Assembly (NCBI GenBank): GCA_963797765.1
Contig: CAWCQU010000004.1
Location: 496,001-560,000, forward strand
Source: JBGPTK01 sp963797765
GTDB taxonomy: Bacteria; Acidobacteriota; Terriglobia; Acidiferrales; UBA7541
DNA length: 64,000 bases
Direction of reading: 5' to 3'
Position numbers and translations under genes: made by a program. Below the pieces are notes generated by a model. It did not search any database, had not been told where the DNA came from, and saw only the letters and a list, made by a program, of their open reading frames with translations. Below, piece after piece: positions 1 through 8,919 of the stretch. Positions within the stretch are counted from its first letter, which is position 1. Every line of letters begins with the position of its first letter.

Positions 1-536
1 GGCGCACGGGATTCTTCGCCGCTAATGGCCGGGCGCGCGAAAGGGCTCAACAAATCCTGAAGTCGAATTCACGCGATGCCAATGCATTGTTCGCTTTGAC
101 GATTGCCGACGGCATGGAATCGGACTATGACGCCCTGATTGCCAAGCACCAGCTTGCCAGCTTGAAATTGATGCGCCAGGCGGACGCGAGCGCGACGCTG
201 TTGCTGGCGATCGATCCCAGCGCGCAGGATGCCAACGTGGCGCTGGGAGCCGCTACCTACGTGATCGGCTGCATGCCCAGTTACAAACGCGCGTTTCTTT
301 GGATGGGCGGAGTACACGGAGACCGCGAGCGTGGGATGAGCCTGATGGAGCAGGCGGCGCTGCACGGGCATTACTTGCAGCCGTTTGCGAAAGCGATGCT
401 GGCGCTGGCTTCGTTGCGCGAAAAACAGCCGGAGCGGGCGCGATCGCTGTTTGCGGGACTGGTGCAGGAATTTCCAGAGAATACCGTGTTTGTACGCGAA
501 CTGGCGCTGGCCGAAAAAAGAGTTGCCCGGCAATAG
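1..536 (+). CDS. TPR-like repeat protein, 3' part only
   Basis: The reading frame is open from base 3 of the window to the stop at 534-536, so the gene starts outside the window. The visible 177 or so residues are Ala/Leu-rich helices. The C-terminal part (ERARSLFAGLVQEFPEN and flanks) has the spacing and hydrophobic pattern of tetratricopeptide repeats, including the typical 'A-x-x-L-x-x-L-x-x-x-P-x-N' ending. TPR proteins are protein-protein interaction scaffolds; the partner here cannot be named. It lies 39 bp before the MBL-fold gene on the same strand and may be co-transcribed. The TPR call rests on pattern only. Confidence 0.6.
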   Translation, partial: RTGFFAANGRARERAQQILKSNSRDANALFALTIADGMESDYDALIAKHQLASLKLMRQADASATLLLAIDPSAQDANVALGAATYVIGCMPSYKRAFLWMGGVHGDRERGMSLMEQAALHGHYLQPFAKAMLALASLREKQPERARSLFAGLVQEFPENTVFVRELALAEKRVARQ

Positions 537-575
537 AGACCTGACGCAGGATTCTGGTCCCAGGAGAGTGTTGCC

Positions 576-1566
576 ATGATGCTGCGCAAGGTGGCTGTGG
601 TTCTTGTGTTTGCGTTTTGTGTCGGCTTGATTCCCACGCATTGGATTTGCGCAGGATGCCGCTGCGCCTGCCCCGTTGCCATTCACTTTGCATGAAGTGG
701 GTAGCGGAGTGTGGGCGGCGATTGCGCTGCCACAGGGGAAAGCGGGATCGAATGCCGGATTTGTGATTGGAAGCGACAGCGTGGCAGTGGTGGATACGTT
801 TGTGACGGCAGATGCGGCGAAGGCCCTGCTGGCTGAGATTCGCAAGAAGACGAATTTGCCGATCCGGTTCGTGGTGAACACGCACTACCATTTGGACCAT
901 ACCGCGGGGAACGGCGTTTTTGCGGAAGCGGGAGCGATGATCGTTGCGCAACGAAACGTGGCGCCGTGGCTGCGGACTGAAAATTTGAAATTTTTTGGTC
1001 CGAATCCGAAGCCGGAACAGAAAGCCATGGTGGAATCGCTGGCGCTGCCGCAGATTGTTTACGACCGTGGCGTTGATTTGTTTTTGGGGACACGGCGGAT
1101 TTCCGTGCGATTCCAGCCGGGCCATACAGGCGGAGATTCGGTGGTGGTGATTCCGGATGCGAGCGTGGTGTTCTGCGGCGATTTATTCTGGAAGCACACT
1201 TTGCCGAATTTGATCGATGCGACGACTTCGGATTGGATTGGGACGCTTGACCGGATCACCAAGACCGAGCAGACGGCGACATTTATTCCCGGGCATGGAG
1301 AAATCGGGAAGGTGGCGGATGTGGAACAATTTCGCGATTACCTGACGGCGCTGCGGAAGGCGGTGGGCAATGCGCAGGCCTCCGGAAAATCCGGGGACGC
1401 GATGGTGGAGACAGTGCTCCCGGTGATGAAGGAAAAGTATGGGGACTGGAATTTTTTCGATCATTTCTCGAAGCCGAATATCGCGCAGACTGCAGCGGAA
1501 TTGAAGGGTGAGAAGAAAGTTCCGGTTGCCGCGGAGAAGTGGTTCACGTTTGATGGGCCGAATTGA
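576..1566 (+). CDS. Exported MBL-fold metallo-hydrolase, frame break in signal peptide
   Basis: The mature part is a metallo-beta-lactamase-fold hydrolase with the zinc motif NTHYHLDHTAGN (HxHxDH), a later GHTGG and a C-terminal GHGE. Such enzymes bind two metal ions; the substrate is not evident. The best start is ATG 576: it follows an AGGAGAG Shine-Dalgarno and opens a perfect signal peptide (MMLRKVAVVLVFAFCVGL). That frame ends at 693. The frame downstream of about 631 reads GFAQDAAAPAP, the expected cleavage region, and continues through the enzyme. Removing one C from the CCC at 633-635 joins the two into one ORF. Either one base was inserted (real or assembly error), or translation starts at TTG 676 and the protein is not exported. 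The MBL assignment is firm. Confidence 0.8.
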
Positions 1567-1573
1567 GGCGGGG

Positions 1574-1648
1574 GTAGCACAGGCACTCTTGCCTGTGTAA
1601 TTGAACACGCGGACAGTAAAACCACACAGCCAGGAGTGGCCGTGCTAC
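1574..1648. repeat. REP-like inverted pair of palindromes
   Basis: Two 25-bp units (1574-1598 and 1624-1648) are inverted relative to each other with about four mismatches, and each is itself a hairpin (CACAGGCA-CTCT-TGCCTGTG in the first). This is the layout of a REP/BIME element. It sits between the convergent MBL and DUF4139 genes, just before their shared terminator. Confidence 0.6.
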
Positions 1649-1655
1649 TTGAAAA

Positions 1656-1684
1656 GGGCGGAGAGCGATCTCCGCCCCTTTTTT
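1656..1684. terminator. Bidirectional intrinsic terminator
   Basis: A 9-bp perfect GC-rich stem (GGGCGGAGA / TCTCCGCCC, loop GCGA, 1656-1677) is followed by six Ts and preceded by four As, so it can stop transcripts in both directions. It lies between the convergent MBL-fold gene and the DUF4139 gene. Confidence 0.8.
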
Positions 1685-1706
1685 ATTGAGTGCGAACGAA
1701 CGCGGC

Positions 1707-3209
1707 TTACCAGTGGACACGCACGCGATACGTTAGAGTTGAGGTGCCGTCTTTTTCGACTGGCACGTTGAAACCCAGCGCGAAGGCATCCAGCTTGATC
1801 CATTTGTAATTCGAGCTCAACACTTCCCAATCGCCGCCGATTGGTTCCTTCACTTCCACTGTCACGGGCGTGGTCTTGTGATTGCGAATGGTGATTTGAT
1901 ATTCCATTTCGGAGACGCGGTCGCTGATGCGGCGGTAGTCCATTTGCTTGCGTTCGGAGACGATATCGAACGCGTTGCCGATGTGGAGATCGAGTTTTTC
2001 GTCCTTGGGAGTGTGGGTGATATTGGATTCGCCGACGAATTGCAGGCTGCCTTTTGAATCGGCCTGATAGACGCGTACGGTGCCGGCGGGAAGGGGCATG
2101 CCGAGCCCGGATTTTTCTTCGTTCTTGAAGCGGTAGTAAACCTGAACCGGTTCCTTGATGGGCGCGCCGATGGATTGGGAGTTGCGGAAGTAATACTGCT
2201 GACCTTCGACCACGAATGCTTTTTCAACCGGGATTCCGGTGCCGTTCAACAGGCTGATTTGCTTTGACTCGCTGTTGCGGATGGATGTACGCCGCTGCAG
2301 GGAATAGAGATGATATTCGGAAAAAGATTCCTGCGCGAAAGCCTCTTCCTTGGACACCATCACCTTATCCATCATTCTGCCGTTCATGGGCGCGGCTTGA
2401 GGCGATGGAACTCGATTGACTTCCCCGGCGACCAGTTGCAATTTTGCGTTCTTGAATGCGGCGCCGCTGTTGTTGATAAGGGTGACCCAGCCGTCGATGT
2501 CAGCGGATTTTTCGTCGCGAGTGACTGTGAGAACGTAATCGGCGTTCCAATTCATTCCCGCGGTTAGATAGGAAGCCTCGACGCGCTGGGCTTGCGAGCC
2601 TTTGTTATCGAGAGACCAGACCAGAGTGGGTACGCTGTAGAGATTTTCCGGTAGTTCCGGGAAGCTATATCCATTCGTGGAAACTCCGGTGACGATCTGG
2701 TTGCCGATTTTCCACACGGGGCCGTTATTATCGGCGAGCAGAGTGGCCTTCACTTCCTCCCACGTGACATCTTTCCCGGAGTAGACCGGCCTGGTTAAAG
2801 TGACCTCGCGGCCCACGTATTTCTGGAGCAGCTTTTGCGGATCGAGCAGGTCGTATTCGTAATTCTGTTCGAGCACGCCAAGTTTATCCGGCTCGGTGAG
2901 AGAACGGATGTGCACGGTGGCGGGATTGATGGCCGCGGCGACGTCTTCAAATCGCAGTGGGAATAAGCCGGCAGGCAAATTGAGCTGGCGGGTATCGCGG
3001 ATGAGGGCCAGGTTTGAGTTGTAGACCGTGACAGCCAGATCGATCTGATCTTTTTGAGTTGTGGCGGCGATGCCGTCCGGACTCTCCGCGGGGGCGGCAT
3101 GAGCTTTCGCCAATAGATGACTGGCGAAAGGCGCGATCGTCAAAATCAAGGCCACCGCCGCAAGCAACAACGCTCTTTTCCACGTTTTGTCCATCCATGC
3201 GTTTCGCAT
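1707..3209 (-). CDS. Exported DUF4139 domain protein
   Basis: A 500-residue protein with an N-terminal membrane or signal segment (about residues 12-33) followed by a beta-rich body. The order matches DUF4139-type proteins: an early VTVYNSNLALIRDTR strand, a central ASYLTAGMNWNADYVLTV segment and an INNSGAAFKNAKLQLVAGEV segment, and a C-terminal Ig-like part with VEVKEPIGGDWEVL. Members of this family are secreted or surface proteins whose function is unknown. The start follows no clear Shine-Dalgarno but gives a clean signal sequence. The gene is single on this strand and converges on the MBL gene. Confidence 0.8.
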   Translation of the reverse strand: MRNAWMDKTWKRALLLAAVALILTIAPFASHLLAKAHAAPAESPDGIAATTQKDQIDLAVTVYNSNLALIRDTRQLNLPAGLFPLRFEDVAAAINPATVHIRSLTEPDKLGVLEQNYEYDLLDPQKLLQKYVGREVTLTRPVYSGKDVTWEEVKATLLADNNGPVWKIGNQIVTGVSTNGYSFPELPENLYSVPTLVWSLDNKGSQAQRVEASYLTAGMNWNADYVLTVTRDEKSADIDGWVTLINNSGAAFKNAKLQLVAGEVNRVPSPQAAPMNGRMMDKVMVSKEEAFAQESFSEYHLYSLQRRTSIRNSESKQISLLNGTGIPVEKAFVVEGQQYYFRNSQSIGAPIKEPVQVYYRFKNEEKSGLGMPLPAGTVRVYQADSKGSLQFVGESNITHTPKDEKLDLHIGNAFDIVSERKQMDYRRISDRVSEMEYQITIRNHKTTPVTVEVKEPIGGDWEVLSSNYKWIKLDAFALGFNVPVEKDGTSTLTYRVRVHW

Positions 3210-3413
3210 TGTTTTTCCTCTCGCGATGCAATTGTGTTGCTCTTCCCATGTTAGAACGAAGCTGGTTCATTTTCTTGCAGGTGATTTGTTGAGATGAGAT
3301 CGCCATTCTCCTGAATAGCGTTTTGTCCGGCGCCAATCGGGAGATTGGCGTTCCCGGAAAACCGGCGCGTGCAGGATTATGGCGGAGGTTGTAATGGCTT
3401 TGAAAATTGTGAG

Positions 3414-4772
3414 TTACTTCGGTTGCCAGGTTTTGCCGCCATCTTTCGTGGAATACATACTCCCGTCGGATACGGTTACGTCAGCATGTTTGGCGTCCTT
3501 GGCCATCACGTTCACCAAATCCATGCTTGTGGGCGCGGAGAGAGTCTTCCATTTGGCGCCATCCGTCGTAAGCATCACAAGGCCCGCATGGCCCACCACC
3601 CAACAGATGCTTGTGGAAGGGGCTTGGGCAGCGGTAAAGACCCGCTTCGCATCCACAAACTGTTCCTGCCAATTCCGGCCCGCGTCCTTGGATATTTCGA
3701 TTCGTCCTTGACCGGAGATGCGCCACATCACCTTGAGGTCGGGAGAATACACGATAAGTTGAATTGCGCGAGAGTCCGCGGAGGCGCGGCTTCCCTCGAC
3801 CGTTGGGGCTTGCGATGTGGATTGCGGGAGCCGGCCGGCGAACACACCTTGCCTGGCGGTCTTCTGCGCTTCCGATTCCCTTGCGACCGGTGCATTTGTG
3901 CTGTCCGCGGATTTCAGATTATTTCCGTTTGTCATCGCAGCGATTGCGGCTGGCGGGGGCGGTTGCGGCGCGGTCATGGGCGGAGGCGGTGCAGGCGCGG
4001 GCACAGGCGCGCTGGATGCTCCGCGCGCGACGGGCGCTGCGGGCGCCGCGGACGATTCAAGCGTGGCCATGCTTGTGGCTTGCTGCGCACTGGCGGACGG
4101 CGCCCCGGATGTGTGCTGCTTTTCCTCGTCGCGACGTTTGGCGAACATCGCGCCGCCGGCTGTGCCGCGAGTGCTTTCTGATTCACCTCCGACGGAAGCG
4201 GAATTCGAGAAAGCAGACTTCGGTTTGGCGGTAGGCTCTTTTTCTCGCGCTTCATTCTTGGAAAGAAGCGGAACGGATGTGCGATCGAGTTTCTTCTGCG
4301 GCGCGGATGCGCCGGGCGCAAGTTGCAACAACTGGTCGGTGCTTCTTCCGTTCAGCGGCAGCGATTTCGAGTCCTTGAGCGGCGCATCCTGAAATTGCGC
4401 GACTTCCGTTGCCGCCGGTTTTTCTTTCGCCGTCTTTAGCGACGGCCGCGCAATCAAAATTACGAACACTGCCGCGGCCACGGCCAACGGCGTCACCCAA
4501 AGGGAAACCAAGCGCCAGTTCCAAACTCTGGCTTTCGTTTTATCCTGAGGCGGCTCGGCGCGAACCATCACCGCAAGGTATTGCTGGCACTGCGCACAAT
4601 TTGCGAAATGTTGTTCGACGCGCGTTGTCTCGGAATCGTTCAAGGACCGGTCGTAGTATGCGGCGAGAAGATCCGGATCAGGGCAGCTCTCCTGCCTTGC
4701 ATCCGATGCGGGCACAATTGATTTCCGGAGCAGCCCGGTGAGCGTCTTCTCTACTTTGTGTTGCTCTGGCAT
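3414..4772 (-). CDS. Membrane protein with zf-HC2 zinc finger and Ycf48-like beta-propeller end (putative anti-sigma factor)
   Basis: 452 residues. The N-terminus holds a zf-HC2-type finger (CPDPDLLAAYYD, then H-x3-C-x2-C in EQHFANCAQCQQYL), typical of anti-sigma factors. A single membrane helix follows (LAVAAAVFVILIA, about residues 95-112), then a long low-complexity Pro/Ala/Ser linker. The C-terminal 110 residues repeat Ycf48/photosystem-assembly-like motifs (GRIEISKDAGRNWQ, GLVMLTTDGAKWK, GSMYSTKDGGKTWQ). It starts 56 bp after the sigma factor gene upstream, so they probably form one operon. I infer that it holds that sigma factor at the membrane and senses with the periplasmic propeller. 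This layout recurs in Acidobacteriota. Confidence 0.75.
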   Translation of the reverse strand: MPEQHKVEKTLTGLLRKSIVPASDARQESCPDPDLLAAYYDRSLNDSETTRVEQHFANCAQCQQYLAVMVRAEPPQDKTKARVWNWRLVSLWVTPLAVAAAVFVILIARPSLKTAKEKPAATEVAQFQDAPLKDSKSLPLNGRSTDQLLQLAPGASAPQKKLDRTSVPLLSKNEAREKEPTAKPKSAFSNSASVGGESESTRGTAGGAMFAKRRDEEKQHTSGAPSASAQQATSMATLESSAAPAAPVARGASSAPVPAPAPPPPMTAPQPPPPAAIAAMTNGNNLKSADSTNAPVARESEAQKTARQGVFAGRLPQSTSQAPTVEGSRASADSRAIQLIVYSPDLKVMWRISGQGRIEISKDAGRNWQEQFVDAKRVFTAAQAPSTSICWVVGHAGLVMLTTDGAKWKTLSAPTSMDLVNVMAKDAKHADVTVSDGSMYSTKDGGKTWQPK

Positions 4773-4827
4773 CCATGCTCCTTCTCTTAGAACGCTGCGC
4801 GCGGCGTTTCTTGCATCGCCGGCCGCG

Positions 4828-5808
4828 TCATTCTCCGCTGGAAAGAACTTTCGCCAAATCGAACGGCCATTCTTCCTTGGCGTATTCGTAACAGAGCTTC
4901 ACTTGCGCATCGCTTAAGCGTTTTTTGACGCGCAGCGCCTGGTCGACCTGCGCGCGCAGATCACGCCGCAAGCGGTCGAGTCTGCGCGAGACAGTCGCTT
5001 CGTGCTCGCCCAGCAGGCGCCCGATTTCGGCCAGCGTCAGTTCCTGAATGTAATAGCACGAAAGCCGCAAGCGATCCCCCGCGTCGAGGGCGGCGAGAGC
5101 TGAAGACAGCTCCGCCTGCAAGATGGCCAGATATTTTGCGCGTTCCGAATCCGGCGCTTCGAACGTTGCAGGGTCGGGCAATTCGCGCGGGGGATCGCCT
5201 TCCGCGCTTTCGTCCAGGGAATCCGTGCGCCGAGTGCGGCGCAGTTCGTCCACGTGACGCTGCGCCAGAACCGCGCGCAGCCACGTGGTCAGCTTGCTGC
5301 GCCCGTAAAAATAATCGAACAGAGAGCGCCGCTGCCCATCGCGTTCCGCCAAGCCGTACAATTGCGCATAGAGAGAATCGGCCAGTTCGCGGCCTTGCGA
5401 ATCGCCCGCGATGGCGCGCGCCGCCCGGTAGAGTTCCGGCCTGTATTCTTTCATGAAGTGTTCCCATGCCAATTCATTACCATCGCTGCAGGCGCAAGCC
5501 AGCGCCAGATCGTGCAAGCGTAGCGAATCGAAATAGGCGGCCAGCGACCCTGGCGCCGCTCCTTCGCCACAAAACCGCTGTGACTTCGCAGCGCTGCGCT
5601 CGAGGGCCAGCCCAAATCGCTCGACCGTTAGTCCCCACTCCGAAGGCACAGCCGCTTTGGCATAAAAAGTTTTGACGAGTGCAGAAGGAAGATGCGGCGG
5701 CTCACTTTCCGGCACTTCTGGGGGCACTCCTGTACGCACTTCGCCGTCAAGCCCGCCCCGGCGGGCTGTACCAGTTCGATCGGACTGGAGAGGTCGGTAG
5801 TTGAGCAT
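4828..5808 (-). CDS. ECF-like sigma-70 family RNA polymerase sigma factor
   Basis: 326 residues. Region 2 is seen at about residues 115-190 (EHFMKEYRPELYRAARAI ... DYFYGRSKLTTWLRAVLAQR) and region 4 at about 235-290 (DRLRLSCYYIQELTLAEIGR, then HEATVSRRLDRLRRDLR). It is longer than an average ECF factor because of an N-terminal extension of about 110 residues, so the true start could be an internal codon. It sits immediately upstream of the zinc-finger/Ycf48 gene on the same strand, its probable anti-sigma partner. Target promoters are unknown. Confidence 0.8.
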   Translation of the reverse strand: MLNYRPLQSDRTGTARRGGLDGEVRTGVPPEVPESEPPHLPSALVKTFYAKAAVPSEWGLTVERFGLALERSAAKSQRFCGEGAAPGSLAAYFDSLRLHDLALACACSDGNELAWEHFMKEYRPELYRAARAIAGDSQGRELADSLYAQLYGLAERDGQRRSLFDYFYGRSKLTTWLRAVLAQRHVDELRRTRRTDSLDESAEGDPPRELPDPATFEAPDSERAKYLAILQAELSSALAALDAGDRLRLSCYYIQELTLAEIGRLLGEHEATVSRRLDRLRRDLRAQVDQALRVKKRLSDAQVKLCYEYAKEEWPFDLAKVLSSGE

Positions 5809-5953
5809 TGCCAGAGCCGGCGCCGTGAATGCGGCCCTTTCTAGAATGATACCCGAATCCGAGGCTCGAGTTGCTTAACAGGTTGGGCGAATTGTTCCGA
5901 TGATTCCTTCGAACTCTTTTGAAACGTGGAACGCCCAACCCGCATCTGCTACT

Positions 5954-5982
5954 TTGACAAGCTGGTCGTACAAACCTATGAT
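5954..5982 (+). promoter_or_regulatory. Sigma-70 promoter of the molybdenum hydroxylase operon
   Basis: A perfect -35 box TTGACA (5954-5959), a 17-bp spacer and a -10 box TATGAT (5977-5982) lie about 100 bp upstream of the 2Fe-2S subunit start. Confidence 0.7.
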
Positions 5983-6085
5983 TGACGCGCACTCGTGATC
6001 GGAGTCAGGCCAGTGATTTCCCGGCTACGTTCAACCCGAAATACTCCTTCAACATTCCGCATAATTTTATTTGGGAGGCCATTGT

Positions 6086-6784
6086 ATGTCAGACATTGAA
6101 AAGCCGCGGCCGGGGAAGGGCGTGCTGGAAGCGGATGAGCGAACGTCCGGACCGTCCACGAATGGCGACGGACCAGGCGGGTTTTCGCGACGGGCATTTA
6201 TTCGCGGCACGGGAATCGCGGGAATCGCGGCTTCGGCGGGGGTGTTGATCGGAGAAGAGATTCTGAAGGCGAGCACCGGGGCAGCGGGCGGAGTGGTGGG
6301 GCCGGGAGCGGTGGCGATCACTCTGAATGTGAATGGGCAAGCGCACCAGTTGAATTTGGAGCCGCGGGTGACGCTGCTGGATGCATTGCGGGACCGGCTG
6401 GATTTAACCGGGGCGAAGAATGTTTGTGATCGTGGGACGTGCGGGGCTTGCACGGTGATCGCGGATGGTAAGGCGATTTATTCGTGCACCACTTTAGCGA
6501 TTGATGCCGAAGGGCAGCGGATCGAGACGATTGAGAGTTTGGCGCCGGAGGGACATCTGCATCCGGTCTCGCAGGCGTTTGTGGATAATGACGCGCAACA
6601 GTGCGGATTTTGCACGCCTGGATTTGTGATGGCGTGCAAAGCGCATCTCGATCACGAGCCGCATCCGACGGCGGAAACGATGCATCGCGCGCTGGGCGGG
6701 AATCTGTGCCGCTGCGGAACCTACATTGGGATGCGCAAAGCAGTGCTGGAAGCCGCGACGAAAATGAAAGGAGGGCGAGCCTAA
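6086..6784 (+). CDS. Tat-exported 2Fe-2S subunit of a molybdenum hydroxylase (xanthine dehydrogenase family)
   Basis: The start ATG 6086 follows GGGAGG at a 7-base spacing; 232 residues. A twin-arginine signal (SRRAFIRG, residues 34-41) with a hydrophobic stretch to about 57 precedes the ferredoxin-like domain with C114, C119, C122 and C134 (first cluster) and the helical domain with C173, C176, C208 and C210 (second cluster). It passes electrons from the Mo centre to FAD. The next gene starts within its stop codon (TAATG), so the operon is translationally coupled. A Tat signal on the small subunit suggests that the whole enzyme is carried folded to the periplasm. Substrate unknown; aldehydes or N-heterocycles are typical. 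Confidence 0.9.
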   Translation: MSDIEKPRPGKGVLEADERTSGPSTNGDGPGGFSRRAFIRGTGIAGIAASAGVLIGEEILKASTGAAGGVVGPGAVAITLNVNGQAHQLNLEPRVTLLDALRDRLDLTGAKNVCDRGTCGACTVIADGKAIYSCTTLAIDAEGQRIETIESLAPEGHLHPVSQAFVDNDAQQCGFCTPGFVMACKAHLDHEPHPTAETMHRALGGNLCRCGTYIGMRKAVLEAATKMKGGRA

Positions 6785-8919
6785 TGGCTGACTATCACTG
6801 GCCGCCGGCTGACAAACGCAGCCTGATCGGCAAACGAATCTCGCGCATTGACGGGCCGTGGAAAGCTTCCGGCCGCGCAAAATATTCTTTTGACGTGAAC
6901 CGGCCGGGAATGCTCTACGGCAAGATGCTGTTTTCGCCGTACGCGCACGCGGTGGTGGTGAAACTCGATACCACGGAAGCGGAAAAAATGCCGGGCGTGA
7001 AAGCAATTCACAAATTCCTCGAAGGCGGAACAGATACGGATGTGAAGTGGCAGGGCCAGGAAATCGTGGCGGTGGCCGCTGAAACGGAAGAGCAGGCGCG
7101 CGATGCGGTGCGAAAGATTCACATCGAGTTTGCGCCGCTTTCGTTTTTAGTGGCGGATACGGATCCCGAAAAGGCCGGCAAGGAATATACGCAAGCGAGC
7201 GCCGAACAGACCACCGGCGATCCCGCGAAAGGATTCCAGGAAGCCGAGGTGACCATCGAAGGGCACTATGGCGCGCGCGTGATCACCCATTGCTGCCTGG
7301 AATCGCACGGCCAGGTGACGGAATGGGAAGGCGACACGCTCAACGTTTGGGCCTCGACTCAGAACCTGACTGGTATCGCCGGAGAATATGCCGGAGCGCT
7401 CAAGATCCCCGCGAATAAAGTTCACATTGTGACGCCGGTGATGGGCGGCGGATTTGGAAGCAAATTTCCGGCGGATAGCTGGGGAATCGCGTGCGCGCAG
7501 TTGGCGAAAAAAACGGGGCGGCCGGTGAAGATGATGCTCGAGCGCGACCAGGAGTTGCTGGCGGCGGGAGCGCGTCCTTCGCTGCACGCTCGCGTGAAAG
7601 TGGGCGCGAAAAGCGATGGCACGCTGACCGCGTGGGAATCGCGGTCGTGGGGAACGGGCGGAGTGATCGATGCGGGAGCGCCGAATCTTCCGTATGTGTT
7701 TCGCGTGCCGAATCGCAGCTCGCAACATACTATCGTGCGCACCAATATCGGTCCGGCTCGCGCGTGGCGGGCGCCGAATCACCCGCAAATGTGTTTGATC
7801 ACCATGTCGGCGCTTGATGATCTGGCGGCGAAACTAAAGATGGATCCGGTGGATTTCTATCAGAAGAACATTGCGATCACCGGGGACCGTGCGTCGAATT
7901 ACGCGGAAGAACTGGTGAAGGCTTCCGAAATCATGGAATGGAAGAAGAAATGGCACCCGCGCGGCGACACGGCGAGCGGGCCGATCAAGCGCGGTATGGG
8001 CGTTTCGATTCATACCTGGGGAGGTCGCGGACACCAGAGCAATTGCGCAGCGCTGATTCATTCGGATGGCTCGGCGGAGGTTTCCCTCGCAAGCCAAGAC
8101 CTGGGCACGGGTACGCGCACGGTGATCGGAATCGTGGCGGCGGAATCGTTTGGCCTGCCGCTCGAAGCGGTGAAAGTAAATATCGGCGACAGCCGCTATC
8201 CGCCTTCCGGCCCTTCGGGCGGTTCGACCACGGTGGGCGGGGTTAGTTCCTCGACGCGGCGCGCCTCGATTGATGCGTTGAATCAACTCTTTGAGAAAGT
8301 TGCGCCGTCGCTGGACACGAAGCCCGATCAACTGGAAGCGGTGGGCGGCCGGGTGCGCGTGATTGGGAATCCGGCTAAGAGTATGACCTGGAAGCAGGCC
8401 TGCGCGAAGATCGGCACCACGCCGATCACGGGAACGGGCAAGACCAGCCCGGATTTGATTTCAAGCAGCGTGGGCGGCGTGCAAATGGCGGAAGTGACCG
8501 TGGATACGGAAACGGGAATCGTACACATGGAAAAAATGGTTGCGGTGCAGGATTGCGGATTGGTGATCGACGCGAAGACGGCGGAGAGCCAGGTGTTCGG
8601 CGCTTGCATCATGGGCGTGACGTACTCTTTGTTCGAAGAGAAAATCATGGATGACCTGACCGGGAAATGCCTGAATCCGAATATGGAGTTTTACAAGCTG
8701 GCCGGGATCGCCGACGTGGGAGAAATTGTGGTGCACATGATGAGCGGGCCGGGCTACGACGATCGCGGAGTGATTGGACTGGGCGAGCCGCCAACGATTT
8801 CACCGGGCGCGGCGATTTCAAACGCCGTCGCGAACGCGATCGGAGTGCGCGTGCCGGAACTGCCGATCACGCCCGAGCGCGTGCTGGCCGCGCTGGAAGC
8901 GAAAGGAGGCGCTGCTTAA
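6784..8919 (+). CDS. Molybdopterin-binding catalytic subunit, xanthine dehydrogenase family
   Basis: The start ATG 6784 shares its first base with the stop of the Fe-S subunit gene; 711 residues. It has family landmarks: the N-terminal KRISRIDGPWKASGRAKYSF, the Mo-pterin motif VMGGGFGSKF, the GPARAWRAPNHPQ loop, the GGSTTVGGVSSSTRRA region and the C-terminal GLGEPPTISPGAAI with the expected catalytic Glu. The subunit binds Mo-cytosine dinucleotide and hydroxylates the substrate. No Tat signal is seen here, so export would depend on the Fe-S subunit. The gene ends directly before the FAD subunit. Confidence 0.9.
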   Translation: MADYHWPPADKRSLIGKRISRIDGPWKASGRAKYSFDVNRPGMLYGKMLFSPYAHAVVVKLDTTEAEKMPGVKAIHKFLEGGTDTDVKWQGQEIVAVAAETEEQARDAVRKIHIEFAPLSFLVADTDPEKAGKEYTQASAEQTTGDPAKGFQEAEVTIEGHYGARVITHCCLESHGQVTEWEGDTLNVWASTQNLTGIAGEYAGALKIPANKVHIVTPVMGGGFGSKFPADSWGIACAQLAKKTGRPVKMMLERDQELLAAGARPSLHARVKVGAKSDGTLTAWESRSWGTGGVIDAGAPNLPYVFRVPNRSSQHTIVRTNIGPARAWRAPNHPQMCLITMSALDDLAAKLKMDPVDFYQKNIAITGDRASNYAEELVKASEIMEWKKKWHPRGDTASGPIKRGMGVSIHTWGGRGHQSNCAALIHSDGSAEVSLASQDLGTGTRTVIGIVAAESFGLPLEAVKVNIGDSRYPPSGPSGGSTTVGGVSSSTRRASIDALNQLFEKVAPSLDTKPDQLEAVGGRVRVIGNPAKSMTWKQACAKIGTTPITGTGKTSPDLISSSVGGVQMAEVTVDTETGIVHMEKMVAVQDCGLVIDAKTAESQVFGACIMGVTYSLFEEKIMDDLTGKCLNPNMEFYKLAGIADVGEIVVHMMSGPGYDDRGVIGLGEPPTISPGAAISNAVANAIGVRVPELPITPERVLAALEAKGGAA

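Noticed and set aside
253..1125. Long minus-strand open frames opposite the first two genes
   Set aside because: They overlap the TPR-like and MBL genes in antisense and have shadow-type composition (His/Arg/Pro-rich).
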